DNA from: Lactiplantibacillus plantarum EGD-AQ4
Lineage (GTDB): Bacteria; Bacillota; Bacilli; Lactobacillales; Lactobacillaceae
Assembly (NCBI RefSeq): GCF_000463075.2
Contig: NZ_AVAQ01000045.1
Location: 62,001 to 126,000, forward strand
Direction: 5' to 3'
DNA length: 64,000 nucleotides
Both the position numbers and the translations under genes were made by a program. Shown piece after piece: positions 8,863-19,596 of this stretch. The notes below the pieces were generated by a model. That model did not search any database. It had not been told where the DNA came from and worked only from the letters and a program-made list of their open reading frames with translations. Position 1 is the first letter of the stretch; every line of letters begins with the position of its first letter.

Positions 8863-10275
8863 TTAGATATGCGTTGGGTAACCCATCGCTTCATCTGCGG
8901 CTTCTTGAACAACTTCACCTAAGGTTGGGTGTGGGTGAATCGTCAAAGCAAGGTCTTCAACGTTCATACCACCATTGACCGCAACACTCAGTTCAGAAAT
9001 CAAGTCACTTGCACCAGGGCCGGCAATTTGAGCACCGACGATCGTGCCTTCATCCTTGGTACTTACCAAGCGGAAGAACCCATCCATCGAGTTCAATGAG
9101 ATCGCCCGACCATTCCCAGCGAATGGGAATTTCGACGTTTTGACTTGTAAGCCAGCTGCTTCAGCATCCGCCTTCGTCATCCCGACCGTTGCCAATTCAG
9201 GATCTGTAAAGCAGACCGCTGGAATTGAAACGTAGTCGTTAGCTGTCTTCTTGCCACTAATAGCACCGGCAGCGACTTTAGCTTCAGCAAAGGCCTTGTG
9301 TGCTAAGGCAGCACCAGCGACGATATCACCAATGGCATAAATGTCTTCAGCGGCAGTCCGACCTTGTTCGTCGACTTCAATCAAGCCCCGTTTCGTCAAC
9401 TTGACATCCGTGTATTCTAAGCCCATGTCGTCAGTGTTTGGCCGCCGACCAACGGTAACCATCACGTAATCAGCATGAATCTCGGTTTCCTTACCGTCAA
9501 CAGCGTACGTCACCGTCACACCGCTATCATCTTGTTCAGAGTTCTTAGCCATCGCATTAGTGATGACGTCGACCCCTTTCTTCTTAAAGCTGTTCAAGAC
9601 CAGCTTGACCATGTCCTTTTCGAAGTTTGGCAAGATTTGTGGCGTTCCTTCAAGAATCGTTACATGCGCACCAAGGTTAGCATAGGCACCGGCTAATTCA
9701 GAGCCAATGTAGCCCCCACCGATAACAACTAATTCTTTTGGCACTTCTGGTAAGTTCAAGCCACCAGTAGAATCGACTACCCGGCCGCTAAACTTAAATC
9801 CAGGAATTTCAACTGGGCGTGACCCCGTCGCAATAATCAAGTGTTTAAACTTGTACGTTTGTCCGGTATGATCACCATTCATGACCCGTAACGTGTGGTT
9901 ATCGTGCATGTAAGCTTCACCACGGACAACTTCTACTTTGTGCTTTTTAAGCAACATTTCGACCCCACCAGTCAGACGGTCCACCACTTGATGGTCCTTC
10001 CAATCCTGGGTAACTTTGAAGTCCAAGATTGGATCTTGGATGTTCTTGATCCCAAAAATCTTGCTATCCTTAGCTTCTTGGAACCGATGTCCGGCACTGA
10101 TCAAAGCCTTTGATGGAATACAGCCAACGTTAAGGCAGACACCACCGATATATTCCTTTTCTACCACGGTGACTTTTTGGCCGAGTTCCGCGGCCCGAAT
10201 CGCAGCGACGTAACCCCCAGGGCCTGCGCCGATGATCATTGTATCGCGTTCTTCAGCAAAATCTCCTACAACCAT
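8863..10275 (-). CDS. pdhD: Dihydrolipoamide dehydrogenase (E3) of pyruvate dehydrogenase
   Basis: FAD-dependent E3 subunit that reoxidises the lipoyl groups of E2 and reduces NAD. The 470 residues contain the FAD-binding [10 protein letters not shown] (16-25), the redox-active disulfide CLNVGC (Cys47, Cys52), the NAD-binding [13 protein letters not shown] segment, the second FAD motif YAIGDI and the C-terminal catalytic HPHPTLGE. It is the last gene of pdhABCD, 7 bases after pdhC, and is followed by a strong terminator. There is no lipoyl domain at its N terminus, unlike some Gram-positive E3 proteins. Confidence 0.97.
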   Translation of the reverse strand: MVVGDFAEERDTMIIGAGPGGYVAAIRAAELGQKVTVVEKEYIGGVCLNVGCIPSKALISAGHRFQEAKDSKIFGIKNIQDPILDFKVTQDWKDHQVVDRLTGGVEMLLKKHKVEVVRGEAYMHDNHTLRVMNGDHTGQTYKFKHLIIATGSRPVEIPGFKFSGRVVDSTGGLNLPEVPKELVVIGGGYIGSELAGAYANLGAHVTILEGTPQILPNFEKDMVKLVLNSFKKKGVDVITNAMAKNSEQDDSGVTVTYAVDGKETEIHADYVMVTVGRRPNTDDMGLEYTDVKLTKRGLIEVDEQGRTAAEDIYAIGDIVAGAALAHKAFAEAKVAAGAISGKKTANDYVSIPAVCFTDPELATVGMTKADAEAAGLQVKTSKFPFAGNGRAISLNSMDGFFRLVSTKDEGTIVGAQIAGPGASDLISELSVAVNGGMNVEDLALTIHPHPTLGEVVQEAADEAMGYPTHI

Positions 10276-10282
10276 TCTGACC

Positions 10283-11599
10283 TCATCCTTCCATCAAAAG
10301 TAATTCTGGATCATGTAGCAATTGTTTCAATAAGTTCATGGCCCGTTGTGCAGTCGCCCCATCGATCAAACGGTGATCAAAACTGAGTGACAACTTCTGC
10401 ATCTTACCAACCACGATTTCACCGTCATCATTGACGTATGGTTCTTTTCCAATCCGGCCGACACCGAGGATTGCAACTTCTGGTTGGTTGATAACTGGCG
10501 TGAACCAGCCGCCACCAATTGACCCAATGTTACTGATCGTAATCGAGCCACCGCTCATTTCGTTGGCCTTCAACTTGCCATCATAAGCTTTTTGGGTGTT
10601 ATCGGTAATTTCCTTGGCAATTGCAAAGAGTCCTTTGCCTTCAGCATGCTTGATATTTGGTACTAACAAACCACGGTCGGTGTCAGTTGCAATCCCAATG
10701 TTGAAGTAGTGCTTGTAGACAATTTCCTTATTGGCATCGTCAATTGATGCATTCAATTCTGGGAATTGTTGTAACACGGCAACTAAGGCCTTCACGAAGT
10801 ATGGCAAGAAGGTTAAATGAATATCGCGATCTAACGCAATTTGCTTGTACTTCTTCCGGTGAGCCATCAAGGCACTCACTTCAACTTCATCAAATAAAGT
10901 AACATGTGGCGCCGTATGTTTACTGTTGACCATTGCTTTAGAAATCGCTTTCCGAATTGGGGTCATCTTTTCGCGAGTTTCTAATTCTGGTGTATCTGAA
11001 ACGTACGGTTTAACCGGTGTTGGTGCTGGCGCCGCTGATTCAGCTGGTGCAGTTTCGGCCGGTGCAGCTGCTGGTTTCGCACCAGTAGCCGTTGGTGCGC
11101 CAGTGTAATTGTCAATATCTTGCTTCGTAATTTGACCGTGAGCACCAGTTGGCGTCACTAAGGTAATATCAATATCTTTATCACGCGCATATTGACGAAC
11201 AGATGGCATTGCTAAGACCCGTTTGTTAGGATCTCCAGCTGCCGGTGTCCCAGTTGGTTGTGCTGGTGCTGCTGATTCAGCCGGTGCTGAGCTGGTATCT
11301 GCTGCAGGGGCAGGTTCAGCTGCTGGTTCATCCGCTTTAGCAGCCGGTGCTGCATCGCCAGAACCATCATCGATTGTCACGATGACATCACCAATCTTGG
11401 CAGTTTCACCTTCTGGAACTAAAATATCGATCACTTTACCACTCACTGGAGATGGCAATTCCTCCACTGATTTATCATTTTGAATTTCTACTAGAGAATC
11501 GTCTTCTTTGACTTCATCACCAGGTTTTACGAGCCATGATGCAATTTCGCCTTCTTCAAGGCCTTCACCAAGCTCTGGTAATTTAAACTCGTAAGCCAT
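10283..11599 (-). CDS. pdhC: Dihydrolipoamide acetyltransferase (E2) of pyruvate dehydrogenase
   Basis: Core E2 subunit, which transfers acetyl groups from E1 to CoA. The 438 residues comprise one N-terminal lipoyl domain with the lipoylation site Lys43 (in QNDKSVEE), an Ala/Pro-rich flexible linker, a peripheral subunit-binding domain (from [13 protein letters not shown] to KQDIDNY), a second Ala/Pro linker and the catalytic acyltransferase domain ending with the SFDHRLIDG motif. Lipoylation at Lys43 is inferred from position. The alanine-rich linkers create long open frames on the opposite strand that are not genes. It lies between pdhB and pdhD in the operon. Confidence 0.97.
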   Translation of the reverse strand: MAYEFKLPELGEGLEEGEIASWLVKPGDEVKEDDSLVEIQNDKSVEELPSPVSGKVIDILVPEGETAKIGDVIVTIDDGSGDAAPAAKADEPAAEPAPAADTSSAPAESAAPAQPTGTPAAGDPNKRVLAMPSVRQYARDKDIDITLVTPTGAHGQITKQDIDNYTGAPTATGAKPAAAPAETAPAESAAPAPTPVKPYVSDTPELETREKMTPIRKAISKAMVNSKHTAPHVTLFDEVEVSALMAHRKKYKQIALDRDIHLTFLPYFVKALVAVLQQFPELNASIDDANKEIVYKHYFNIGIATDTDRGLLVPNIKHAEGKGLFAIAKEITDNTQKAYDGKLKANEMSGGSITISNIGSIGGGWFTPVINQPEVAILGVGRIGKEPYVNDDGEIVVGKMQKLSLSFDHRLIDGATAQRAMNLLKQLLHDPELLLMEG

Positions 11600-11656
11600 T
11601 GGATAACTTCCTTTCCTGACAGTCTCAGGTGACTGTTTTTCGATGTTGCGTCTTGC

Positions 11657-12634
11657 TTAATAGTTCAAGATTTCACGGGTTTTTGCTTCAATTTCGTCTT
11701 CAGCAGGTAGCCAATCGTCTTCAGCTAACCCGAATGGATAAACCGTATCGGGTGCGTATACACGGCCGACTGGCGCACTCAAGTATAAGGCGCCCTTTTC
11801 AGCAATCAATGAAGCAACGTTGGCTGCAATCCCAGCTTGACGTTGTGCTTCTTGAATGGCCACTGCCCGACCCGTCTTTTGAACGGATTTGAGAATTGTT
11901 TCTTCATCTAAAGGAGACAAAGTCCGTAAGTCGACCACTTCAACTGAAATGCCTTCTTTTTCAAGCTTTTCAGCAACCTTGAGCGATTGATTAACTTGAG
12001 CACTGTATGCAATTAAGGAAATGTCCGTTCCTTCACGAACAACATTAGCTTTGTCTAATGGTACCGTGTAGGCTTCATCTGGAATATCCGCCTTCATTGA
12101 CCGGTATAACTTCAAGTTTTCCAAGAAGAATACCGGGTCATTGTTACGAATTGATGAAATCAATAAGCCCTTAGCATCGTATGGATTTGATGGTGTCACT
12201 ACTCGTAACCCAGGAATTTGAGCAAGGTAGCCTTCCAATGAATCCGCATGCATTTCTGGCGTGTGCGTCCCACCACCATATGGTGAACGAATAGTGATTG
12301 GCATATGCCGCGTCCCACCAGTCCGGAAACGTTCCCGTGACATTTGACCGGCAATTGAATCCAAGGTTTCAAAAATGAACCCAAGGAATTGAATTTCAGG
12401 AATTGGCCGGAATCCTTCTAAGGCTAACCCAATTGATAAGCCGCCAATACCGGATTCTGCTAAAGGAGTATCGAAAACCCGATCTTCGCCGAATTCGGCT
12501 TGGAGGCCATCGGTTGCCCGGAAAACCCCACCGTTTTTACCAACATCTTCACCAAAAACCAAGGTCTTTTCGTCTGACCCGAGTTCTAATCGAAGTGCAT
12601 CGGTGATCGCTTGGATATACGTTTTCTTTGACAT
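11657..12634 (-). CDS. pdhB: Pyruvate dehydrogenase E1 component, beta subunit
   Basis: Beta subunit of the thiamine-diphosphate-dependent E1 heterotetramer. The protein has 325 residues and the transketolase central and C-terminal domains, with conserved stretches such as [23 protein letters not shown] and [10 protein letters not shown] place the start at ATG 12634, one base after the pdhA stop, with GGAGT inside the pdhA 3' end as ribosome site. The upstream in-frame extension lies wholly within pdhA and is unlikely. The tight spacing suggests coupled, equimolar synthesis with pdhA. Confidence 0.97.
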   Translation of the reverse strand: MSKKTYIQAITDALRLELGSDEKTLVFGEDVGKNGGVFRATDGLQAEFGEDRVFDTPLAESGIGGLSIGLALEGFRPIPEIQFLGFIFETLDSIAGQMSRERFRTGGTRHMPITIRSPYGGGTHTPEMHADSLEGYLAQIPGLRVVTPSNPYDAKGLLISSIRNNDPVFFLENLKLYRSMKADIPDEAYTVPLDKANVVREGTDISLIAYSAQVNQSLKVAEKLEKEGISVEVVDLRTLSPLDEETILKSVQKTGRAVAIQEAQRQAGIAANVASLIAEKGALYLSAPVGRVYAPDTVYPFGLAEDDWLPAEDEIEAKTREILNY

Positions 12635-12635
12635 G

Positions 12636-13748
12636 TTACTTCGACTCCTTTGCTTGGAATTCCGTAATTTGTTGTTGAATGTTTTGTGGTTGTTCTTCAA
12701 AGACATTCCCCAAGAATTCGGTCATTTTTTGCTTTGGTGCTTCATCCGCTTGTTTGACAGCGGCTTTAATATCTTCTTTAACTTGTTCAATGTATTCGTT
12801 TTCTTGATCTTCAGACCAAACACCTTGATCAGTTAAATACTTGCGGTAACGAATCAATGGATCATTATCGAACCATGGTTGTTCTTCATCCTTGGTCCGG
12901 TAACGCTTAGGATCATCACCCGCGTTAGTATGTGGTCCGAAACGATAAGTCAAGGTTTCAATCATCACTGGGCCATTGCCGGCTGCAGCGTATTCACGCG
13001 CTGCTTTGGTGACTTCGTAAACTGCCAAGAAGTCCATCCCATCGACTTGAACACTTGGGATACCCGCAGCAACCGCTTTTTGTGCCAAAGTTTTAGCAGC
13101 AGTTTGTTTGCGACGTGGCACTGAAATCGCGTAACCGTTGTTTTGAACAATGAACACAGCGGGTGCTTGGAAGGCGCCTGCAAAGTTCATGCCTTCATAG
13201 AAGTCCCCTTGCGACGTTCCACCATCACCGGTGTAAGTGTAGGCAACTTTGTCTTCCGTACCATTCTTCTTGATACCAAGCGCAACCCCAGCAGCTTGAA
13301 CATACTGAGCACCAATGATGATCTGTGGTGGCATCGCATGGAAATCTTCTGGATATTCATTTCCAAGTACGTGACCCCGTGACCATAGGAAGGCTTTGTA
13401 AACGGGAAGCCCGTGTTGAATCAACTGTGGAATATCACGATAGGCTGGCATTAACACGTCAGTCTTCTTCATCGCTGAGTTACTACCCATTTCACTAGCT
13501 TCCTGACCTTCCGTTGGCGCATAGAAGCCCAACCGGCCTTGCCGTGTCAAAGCATTTGAACGTTGGTGTAACGTCCGTTCCCATAACATTAGCTTAAAGA
13601 ATTCAACAAGTTGCTCGTTTGAATATTTAGAGACAATTTCTGGTTTGATTACTTTAGCTTGACCATCCATCACCTGCACGGGTTCAAAGTCTTTCCCAAG
13701 TGCATCCCGGATCGCACCAAAATCAACAATTGGTTTTTCGTTGTCCAT
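12636..13748 (-). CDS. pdhA: Pyruvate dehydrogenase E1 component, alpha subunit
   Basis: Alpha subunit of E1, which decarboxylates pyruvate on thiamine diphosphate. The cofactor motif [13 protein letters not shown]...NNGYAIS is intact, as is the substrate-loop segment [18 protein letters not shown]. The length is 370 residues from ATG 13748, chosen because AAAGGG lies 11 bases upstream; an in-frame GTG at 13757 is too close to that site. It is the first gene of the pdh operon, preceded by a recognisable promoter and a cre-like site, so carbon catabolite control is likely. Confidence 0.97.
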   Translation of the reverse strand: MDNEKPIVDFGAIRDALGKDFEPVQVMDGQAKVIKPEIVSKYSNEQLVEFFKLMLWERTLHQRSNALTRQGRLGFYAPTEGQEASEMGSNSAMKKTDVLMPAYRDIPQLIQHGLPVYKAFLWSRGHVLGNEYPEDFHAMPPQIIIGAQYVQAAGVALGIKKNGTEDKVAYTYTGDGGTSQGDFYEGMNFAGAFQAPAVFIVQNNGYAISVPRRKQTAAKTLAQKAVAAGIPSVQVDGMDFLAVYEVTKAAREYAAAGNGPVMIETLTYRFGPHTNAGDDPKRYRTKDEEQPWFDNDPLIRYRKYLTDQGVWSEDQENEYIEQVKEDIKAAVKQADEAPKQKMTEFLGNVFEEQPQNIQQQITEFQAKESK

Positions 13749-13799
13749 AAATGACACATCCCTTTCATGAACGTACGAGCGAGCAGTCTATGCCGCGCT

Positions 13800-13814
13800 C
13801 GTAATCGTTTTCAT
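13800..13814 (-). promoter_or_regulatory. cre-like CcpA operator in the pdh leader
   Basis: Read on the minus strand, ATGAAAACGATTACG matches the cre consensus WTGNAANCGNWNNCW at 14 of 15 positions (only the last differs). It sits just downstream of the proposed -10 box, a position where CcpA usually represses. Function is inferred. Confidence 0.65.
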
Positions 13815-13826
13815 AATTACAAGTCT

Positions 13827-13855
13827 AATTTACCATTGCATTTCATCTTTTGCAA
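13827..13855 (-). promoter_or_regulatory. Candidate pdhA promoter
   Basis: The minus strand shows TTGCAA (13855-13850) and TAAATT (13832-13827) separated by exactly 17 bases, about 80 bases before pdhA. Both boxes are 4-of-6 matches to the sigma-A consensus. A cre-like site lies just downstream. Confidence 0.6.
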
Positions 13856-14031
13856 GCCCTTCCAAAGAGCGTAGAACCGGCTTTTTTTCGCAAGAAGATT
13901 GTGAACTATTTAATTTGTCAGTTTTTTTGTTTTCATTTTTTTCATAGGTGACGCTACTTTTTAATTGGCGTGTATGCTAAACTAAATATTAAGTGTAAAT
14001 TGCGCGATCTTAATTTTGGAGGTAATTGAAA

Positions 14032-14592
14032 TTGATTAAAATGCGCGACATTATCCGCGAAGGTAATCACACGTTACGCGCGGAAGCAAAACCCGTTAAA
14101 TTCCCATTAAGTGAAGCTGACCAAAAGTTGGCGCGCGACATGATGGAATACTTAGAAAATAGCCAAGATCCTGAGTTGGCCAAAAAATATGGGCTACGTG
14201 CCGGTGTTGGTTTAGCCGCACCGCAAGTCGACGTCTCCGAACAAATGGCGGCAGTACTGGTTCCTAGTGAAAATGAAGATGACGAGCCAGTCTTCAAGGA
14301 CGTCATCATCAACCCTGTCATCATTAGCCATTCAGTTCAACCCGGGGCGTTAACTGAGGGTGAAGGCTGCTTATCAGTTGACCGGGATATCTCCGGCTAC
14401 GTGATTCGTCACGACCGCATCACGCTTCGTTACTATAATATGGCCGGCGAACAAAAGAAAATTCGTCTTAAGAATTATCCGGCCATCGTTTGCCAGCATG
14501 AAATCGACCATCTGCATGGGATTTTATTCTACGATCACATCAATGAAGCGAACCCCTTTGCCGCTGACGATGACTTAGTACTCATTTCTTAA
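14032..14592 (+). CDS. def: Peptide deformylase
   Basis: Metalloenzyme that removes the N-formyl group from new polypeptides. All three motifs are present: GVGLAAPQ (58-65), EGCLS (111-115, Cys metal ligand) and QHEIDH (155-160, two His ligands and catalytic Glu). The insertion between motifs 1 and 2 and the 186-residue length fit the Gram-positive type 2 class. I chose TTG 14032 as start because GGAGG lies 9 bases before it. TTG 14026 is too close to that site and ATG 14041 too far. It is a single gene, divergent from pdhA and convergent with the next gene. Confidence 0.96.
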   Translation: MIKMRDIIREGNHTLRAEAKPVKFPLSEADQKLARDMMEYLENSQDPELAKKYGLRAGVGLAAPQVDVSEQMAAVLVPSENEDDEPVFKDVIINPVIISHSVQPGALTEGEGCLSVDRDISGYVIRHDRITLRYYNMAGEQKKIRLKNYPAIVCQHEIDHLHGILFYDHINEANPFAADDDLVLIS

Positions 14593-14602
14593 TTAGTATG
14601 AT

Positions 14603-14640
14603 AAAAAGCAGTCCTGAGTGTGATCAGGACTGCTTTTTTG
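14603..14640. terminator. Bidirectional terminator between def and the convergent gene
   Basis: An 11-bp stem (AGCAGTCCTGA / TCAGGACTGCT, 14607-14634) has an A-run on the left and a T-run on the right, so it can stop transcription from both sides. The stop codon of the minus-strand gene lies in the right arm. Confidence 0.9.
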
Positions 14641-15130
14641 CTGTGCTCGGATCTAATCGGCGTAGATCCTCTAAATATTCTAATGTCGCTTCATTCATTA
14701 AATACGCAATGTCCAAGTGTAATTGCCCACTGCGCAACCAAGCATCCGTAACCCGTAGCGCTGGCCCCGCGTTTTGAAACGCGACCACTTGGTTCTCCTG
14801 AGCATACGCTTGTAACTGATTGTTAAACAATCGGCGAACTTCTGGTAAATCAACAGCAGTCATCCCCGGTGCATCCAGTACGTATTCGAATGCCATCACA
14901 CCCCGGCCCCAGACATCCGCGACCGGTGTCGAATGGATTGCACCAGCCACCTCCTGGACGGTCATGGTATTTGCCAGCACCTTAAAAGCCGCTGCCATGG
15001 CACGATCGACGACGCGTTGCCCACCCCGTCTGATTTTCAAAGCGGCACGTTTTAAAACTTGCCGGCGCAATACCTCATAGACAATCACTGCAATCAGCAC
15101 CCCGCCAATAATTGTTAGCCACGTTTGCAT
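14624..15130 (-). CDS. Membrane-anchored protein of unknown function
   Basis: Not recognised. The 168-residue protein has one N-terminal membrane helix (about residues 4-19), then a basic stretch (RRQVLKRAALKIRRGGQR) suggesting that the remainder is cytoplasmic, and a soluble domain rich in alanine, leucine and charged residues with no motif I can assign. It is a single gene convergent with def, sharing its terminator; rpoY-rnjA diverge from its 5' side. Codon use resembles that of its neighbours. Confidence 0.7.
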   Translation of the reverse strand: MQTWLTIIGGVLIAVIVYEVLRRQVLKRAALKIRRGGQRVVDRAMAAAFKVLANTMTVQEVAGAIHSTPVADVWGRGVMAFEYVLDAPGMTAVDLPEVRRLFNNQLQAYAQENQVVAFQNAGPALRVTDAWLRSGQLHLDIAYLMNEATLEYLEDLRRLDPSTAKKQS

Positions 15131-15307
15131 CCTGACACCTCGATTCTTTTTTTGTATATTCGTTCACAATTTTAGGAATTTTCAATCTTTTTGCTTATGT
15201 TTAGCATAGCATGTTTCATAAAAAAATTTTCTTTTTGTCACTTCAATTTTGTAGAAAGTTAACATTGTATACACCCATCTGAAATTATGCTAAAATGTAA
15301 GATAATT

Positions 15308-15323
15308 GTTGTGTTTACACAAC
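15308..15323. promoter_or_regulatory. Perfect inverted repeat upstream of rpoY-rnjA
   Basis: GTTGTG-TTTA-CACAAC is a perfect 6-bp-arm inverted repeat about 90 bases before rpoY, close downstream of an AT-rich promoter-like stretch (TATGCTAAAAT at about 15287-15297). It could be an operator or a leader hairpin. It resembles half-sites of redox regulators, but the spacing does not fit Rex. Confidence 0.35.
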
Positions 15324-15357
15324 CTGGTGTACGGATCAAACTTTTATTTTTGCTATC

Positions 15358-15383
15358 TATTCAGATCACTTCGCATCTGAATA
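15358..15383 (+). other. Leader hairpin before rpoY
   Basis: TATTCAGAT / ATCTGAATA form a perfect 9-bp stem with an 8-base loop, about 30 bases upstream of the rpoY start and just before its GGAG ribosome site. It is not followed by a clean T-run, so it is more likely an mRNA 5' structure (stability or processing) than a terminator. Confidence 0.5.
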
Positions 15384-15412
15384 AATCTTGTTTATATTAA
15401 GGAGTTTTACGA

Positions 15413-15631
15413 ATGATTTACAAAGTCTACTACCAAGAAACCAAAGAACGGAACCCACAACGGGAAACGACCAAATCTTTGTATCTCGAAGCCGAGACCG
15501 AAGTTCAGGCGCGGACCTTAGTGGAAGATAATACGGATCACAATATCGAATTTATCGAACCGTTAGAAGGTAACTTCTTGGATTACGAACAAAAAAATCC
15601 AGAGTATCACCTAACGGAGTTCAATAAATGA
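15413..15631 (+). CDS. rpoY: RNA polymerase epsilon subunit (RpoY)
   Basis: Small accessory subunit of Firmicute RNA polymerase (YkzG/DUF1447 family), 72 residues. It begins MIYKVYYQE and has the family's acidic C-terminal half ([13 protein letters not shown]). The start has a GGAG site a few bases upstream. Its TGA overlaps the ATG of rnjA (ATGA), an arrangement conserved in Firmicutes, so polymerase subunit and RNase J1 are co-expressed. Confidence 0.94.
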   Translation: MIYKVYYQETKERNPQRETTKSLYLEAETEVQARTLVEDNTDHNIEFIEPLEGNFLDYEQKNPEYHLTEFNK

Positions 15632-17304
15632 AACGTTTAAACGTCAAAAATAACGAAACCGCTGTTTTTGCAGTCGGCGGTTTAGGAGAAATTGGGAAAA
15701 ATACTTATGGTATCCAATTTCAAGACGAGATTATTCTGATCGATGCCGGTATCAAATTCCCGGAAGACGAACTTCTCGGAATTGATTACGTCATTCCAGA
15801 CTATTCTTATCTAGTTGCAAATCAGCAAAAAATAAAAGCTTTAGTGATTACGCACGGTCATGAAGATCACATTGGTGGGATTCCCTTCCTATTAAAGCAG
15901 ATCAACGTGCCAATCTATGCCGGCCCCCTAGCCTTGGCCTTAATCAAGGGTAAACTAGAGGAACACGGGTTATTAAAGACAACTGAGCTCCATGAAATCA
16001 ACGAGGATACGGTGCTTAAATTCCGTAAGACGCGGGTTTCGTTCTTCAGAACCACCCACTCGATTCCGGATACTTTAGGGATTGCAGTTCAAACCCCACC
16101 TGGCACGATTGTGGAAACTGGTGACTATAAGTTCGACTTAACACCAATTACCAACCAGCCACCGAATCTTCAAAAGATGGCTCATCTCGGCGAACGTGGT
16201 GTGCTGGCTTTAATGTCAGACAGTACTAACGCTGAACGGCCCATCTGGACGAAGTCGGAACGCTGGGTCGCCCAATCTATTCGCCACATCTTCGAACAGG
16301 TTGAAGGACGCATCATCTTTGCCACTTTTGCCTCTAACATCTCACGGATTCAAGAAGCAGCTCAGGTCGCCCTTGAACACCATCGTAAGATTGCGGTCTT
16401 TGGGCGTAGTATGGAAGCCGCTATCGTCAATGGTCGTGAGCTGGGCTACCTTGATATCCCGGATGACGCGATGGTCGATGCCAACGACTTACGTTCCCTA
16501 CCAGCCAACAAAGTCATGATTTTGTGTACTGGCTCTCAAGGTGAACCAATGGCTGCCCTCTCGCGGATTGCTAACGGTACCCACCGGCAAATTTCGATTG
16601 AACCTGGTGACACTGTTATTTTCTCCAGTTCGCCAATTCCTGGTAATACGCTTAGCGTTAACCACGTGATCAACGAACTTGAAGAAGCCGGCGCTAATGT
16701 TATCCATGGTAAAGTGAATAATATTCACACCTCTGGTCATGGTGGTCAGGAAGAACAAAAATTAATGTTACGGCTGATGAAACCGAAATTCTTCATGCCA
16801 ATTCATGGTGAATACCGGATGTTGAAGATTCATACGGAATTAGCCGAACAGTGTGGTGTTCCGCTTGACCACAGTTTCATTCTCGAAAACGGTGACGTCC
16901 TCGCCTTCACCAAAGATTCTGCACGGGTTGCTGGTCACTTTGGTGCTGGTGACGTTTATGTTGACGGGTCTGGGATTGGTGATATTGGCAACGTCGTTTT
17001 ACGTGACCGTCAAGTTCTCTCTGAAGAAGGACTCGTCGTGGTCGTTGCAACGATTAACTTAAAGAAGAAAGAGATCCAAGCTGGTCCAGATATTCTATCA
17101 CGCGGATTCGTTTATATGCGCGAATCTGGTGATTTGATCAACGAAGCTCGGCGGCATGTCTTCCGTACGATTAGACGGAAGATGAAGTCGGATAAAGCGA
17201 CTGAAGCAACTATCCGGAATGCCATTATTGATGACTTACAAAGTTTCTTATTTGATAAGACTGAACGTCACCCAATGATTTTACCGATGTTGATTATGAA
17301 CTAA
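15628..17304 (+). CDS. rnjA: Ribonuclease J1
   Basis: Metallo-beta-lactamase/beta-CASP ribonuclease with endonuclease and 5'-3' exonuclease activity, central to mRNA turnover and rRNA maturation. The zinc motif [10 protein letters not shown] (75-84) is intact. Further conserved elements include [11 protein letters not shown], the beta-CASP segment [10 protein letters not shown] and [10 protein letters not shown], with a C-terminal domain to residue 558. The length is normal. It is translated from an ATGA overlap with rpoY. A leader with two inverted repeats precedes the pair and a strong terminator follows. Confidence 0.96.
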   Translation: MKRLNVKNNETAVFAVGGLGEIGKNTYGIQFQDEIILIDAGIKFPEDELLGIDYVIPDYSYLVANQQKIKALVITHGHEDHIGGIPFLLKQINVPIYAGPLALALIKGKLEEHGLLKTTELHEINEDTVLKFRKTRVSFFRTTHSIPDTLGIAVQTPPGTIVETGDYKFDLTPITNQPPNLQKMAHLGERGVLALMSDSTNAERPIWTKSERWVAQSIRHIFEQVEGRIIFATFASNISRIQEAAQVALEHHRKIAVFGRSMEAAIVNGRELGYLDIPDDAMVDANDLRSLPANKVMILCTGSQGEPMAALSRIANGTHRQISIEPGDTVIFSSSPIPGNTLSVNHVINELEEAGANVIHGKVNNIHTSGHGGQEEQKLMLRLMKPKFFMPIHGEYRMLKIHTELAEQCGVPLDHSFILENGDVLAFTKDSARVAGHFGAGDVYVDGSGIGDIGNVVLRDRQVLSEEGLVVVVATINLKKKEIQAGPDILSRGFVYMRESGDLINEARRHVFRTIRRKMKSDKATEATIRNAIIDDLQSFLFDKTERHPMILPMLIMN

Positions 17305-17310
17305 CTACTT

Positions 17311-17337
17311 GCCGGAACGATCCTGTTCCGGCTTTTT
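17311..17337 (+). terminator. Terminator of rpoY-rnjA
   Basis: GCCGGAAC / GTTCCGGC stem (17311-17332) with a 6-base loop, followed by five T residues, begins six bases after the rnjA stop. Confidence 0.93.
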
Positions 17338-17366
17338 ATGGTGTAAGACTGATACGAGGTGTAACT

Positions 17367-18326
17367 TTGATTGCTGAATACTACATTATTATTAATGAAC
17401 TCGCGGGTTCCGGCCATGGAAAACAAGTTTGGGAAACCATCAAACCGATTCTAGAACAACGCCAAATTCATTTTGAATACCGGATTTCTGAATATGCCGG
17501 CCATACGATCCGACTTGCAGCGGAATACGTCAAAACGATTCAGCGTCGACCGAACATCACCCCGGTCATCTTAGTTGTCGGTGGCGATGGCACCCTCAAC
17601 GAAGCACTGAATGGTATCATGCAAGTACCACAACAAGACCCGATTCCACTCGCCTACATTCCAGGCGGCTCTGGAAATGACTTTGCACGTGGGCTAGGCA
17701 TGGCCACCGATCCTGAAATTGCCCTGGCACAGGTGCTCAATAATATGCGTCCACGGACGTTGAATGTCGGTTATTATCACGAAACGCTCAAAAACGAACA
17801 TCGTTATTTTGTGAACAATGTTGGTCTGGGCTTTGACGCACAAATCGTCGATGATACAAACCGTAGTAAGCAGAAAGGCCGTTTGGGACGCTGGTCCTAT
17901 CTCAGCAATATGTTGACGGCCTACTCCCAACAGGAAGGCTTCCCACTCACGGTGCACATCAATCGAAAGCGTGATTATTATCGCCACGCTTTTCTATGTA
18001 CGGTGTCCAACATCCCCTATTTCGGTGGTGGCGTCAAAATCCTTCCCCAGGCGAATTTACACGACGACCAGTTAGAGCTGATCGTCGTTGAAGAACCACA
18101 CTGGTGGACGATTGTCTGGCTATTCCTGCTATTACTCTTAGGAGGCCGCCACTTGAATTCACGATTTGTTCACCACTACCGCAATGCCGACTTGCACTTA
18201 GGCGTAAATTCCGTCGAAATCGGCCAAATGGACGGACAAATCATCGGCAACCGTAACTATGATTTGTACTTCTCGACCCACCCTTATCCATTTTGGATTG
18301 ATACGAGTATTCACGATCATCATTAA
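17367..18326 (+). CDS. Diacylglycerol/lipid kinase family protein (DagK/YegS/BmrU)
   Basis: Soluble lipid kinase of the DAGK catalytic-domain family, 319 residues. In Firmicutes, DgkB-type members recycle diacylglycerol released by lipoteichoic acid synthesis into phosphatidic acid. The ATP-binding GGDGTLNEALNG motif is at 72-83, followed by PGGSGNDFARGLG. The start TTG 17367 (M-IAEYY) has GAGGTG 5 bases upstream. It is transcribed alone after the rnjA terminator and has its own terminator. Whether the substrate is diacylglycerol, undecaprenol or sphingoid-like lipid cannot be told from sequence; DgkB-like is most likely. Confidence 0.88.
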   Translation: MIAEYYIIINELAGSGHGKQVWETIKPILEQRQIHFEYRISEYAGHTIRLAAEYVKTIQRRPNITPVILVVGGDGTLNEALNGIMQVPQQDPIPLAYIPGGSGNDFARGLGMATDPEIALAQVLNNMRPRTLNVGYYHETLKNEHRYFVNNVGLGFDAQIVDDTNRSKQKGRLGRWSYLSNMLTAYSQQEGFPLTVHINRKRDYYRHAFLCTVSNIPYFGGGVKILPQANLHDDQLELIVVEEPHWWTIVWLFLLLLLGGRHLNSRFVHHYRNADLHLGVNSVEIGQMDGQIIGNRNYDLYFSTHPYPFWIDTSIHDHH

Positions 18327-18346
18327 CTACAACGCATTGTTTCAAA

Positions 18347-18389
18347 GAACAGCCCCCAATTCGACCTTGAATTGGAGGCTGTTCTTTTA
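18347..18389 (+). terminator. Terminator of dagK-like gene
   Basis: A long stem (GAACAGCC plus CCAATTC pairing with GAATTGG plus GGCTGTTC, one mismatch) with a 6-base loop is followed by TTTTAT. Confidence 0.92.
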
Positions 18390-18436
18390 TTTGAACCATG
18401 TTTACTTAGTGGAATACGCGTTGTGCTAGTTATTTT

Positions 18437-19471
18437 TAGCATTATAGATGATTAAATCATGCTATTTCTAAGTACAAGAGCTGCCAGCCGAACCCCGCTG
18501 GAAACAGTGCGAGTTACCGTAAACTTGCTGTGGTGGATGCTTCCTACGCCGGCCTCCAGGCATTCTAGGCAATGGCCGGAGCGTGGTGGACACAGATTTA
18601 AGCCGAAAACCCACGTCTTAAATACTGGTCTTCCACGTTGCCCGCAGTACGGGCGAAACGTGTTCGGGTCAGACTGGGGCTTCCGGTTAGCTACGCTAGA
18701 ACGCCAAGCGGAAGTTCACCACTTAACGCTCTAGCTAGGCTAATCCTCAGTCCCAACCCGTCTGAACCTCACACTCTGAAAAACACTGGGCCTTGCCCAG
18801 AATGCCTTCCAGCCGGGGTGGTATTCGAAAGGCGGACATGTGCGGCCCCAACCTTAAATGAACTGACCGTTGATTCTCAGTAAACAGTCAATTCGACAAA
18901 GAACTGTAAGATTAGTTTCTGGTAAAAGCTATCATACTGTTCTAATCATAGAAGTCAGCAGTAGTACTGAATATTGTCAGAACTTTCGCTACTCGTCTAA
19001 GATGACAAAGTTTGAGGCCAAACGAAAGATAATGCTATACACTAGTTTCAAGGATAGTGTCGCTGACATTAGTGCATCATTCTAAACCGGTGTATCAATT
19101 TTTAAGGCGGACAAGTCTTGAAGCTCAATAAATCATCATCGATGCTGATTTAAAGTTTTCATGAATAACCCCGTCGTCTAATATTTAGTGATCAATTGTG
19201 CCAAGATAGGTGGCCGTTCATCTGCCATTCGAGCGGGTTCCCGACTGTAGGGGTTGGCTGACAATGCTCAAGGGCGAAGTTCTTCTTGTCCGGGTGGGTT
19301 TCCCGGGCTAGAAGAAGACTCGTATTTGAAATTGCGCAGTGGTTTTCTGCGTGAGTTCAAATCGATGTCCGCCCTGTTCCAGCGTTGTCAGCCAGCCCCG
19401 GAGGTCGGAATAGGAGATCATCAGCTGACGAACAGGAATCCCAACCGGCATGATTTAATCATAAATCATGC
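18437..19471 (-). repeat. Long non-coding repeat, copy B (inverted orientation)
   Basis: About 1035 bp between two convergent genes, in reverse orientation to the other three copies. Read on the minus strand it starts at 19471 with GCATGATTTATGATTAAATCATGCC, matching the left terminus of copy C. It continues through the shared left module (19440-19200) and ends near 18437 with the degenerate right terminus ATGATTAAATCATGC. It carries the 95-bp hairpin cassette (18670-18764) that copy C also has at the equivalent place. Several frames of 70-90 codons exist but differ from copy to copy, so none is called as a gene. Edges are approximate to a few bases. The stretch 19472-19596 shows nothing further. 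Confidence 0.8.
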
Positions 19472-19596
19472 AAATTTGATGCCCACAATAAATGTCAAGA
19501 TGGTACGTTCCTTGTGATAACCGCGATTATTGACGTTTTCCCTTAGACAATGATTCAGTGCAAACCATCAACAAAAGCAGCCAGCAAACACCAATC

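Noticed and set aside
10926-11483. Plus-strand frames opposite pdhC
   Set aside because: Shadows of the Ala/Pro-rich E2 linkers on the coding strand.
15308-15323. Rex or NrdR operator
   Set aside because: Half-sites look similar (TTGTG / CACAA) but the spacing is too short for Rex and the sequence does not match NrdR boxes.
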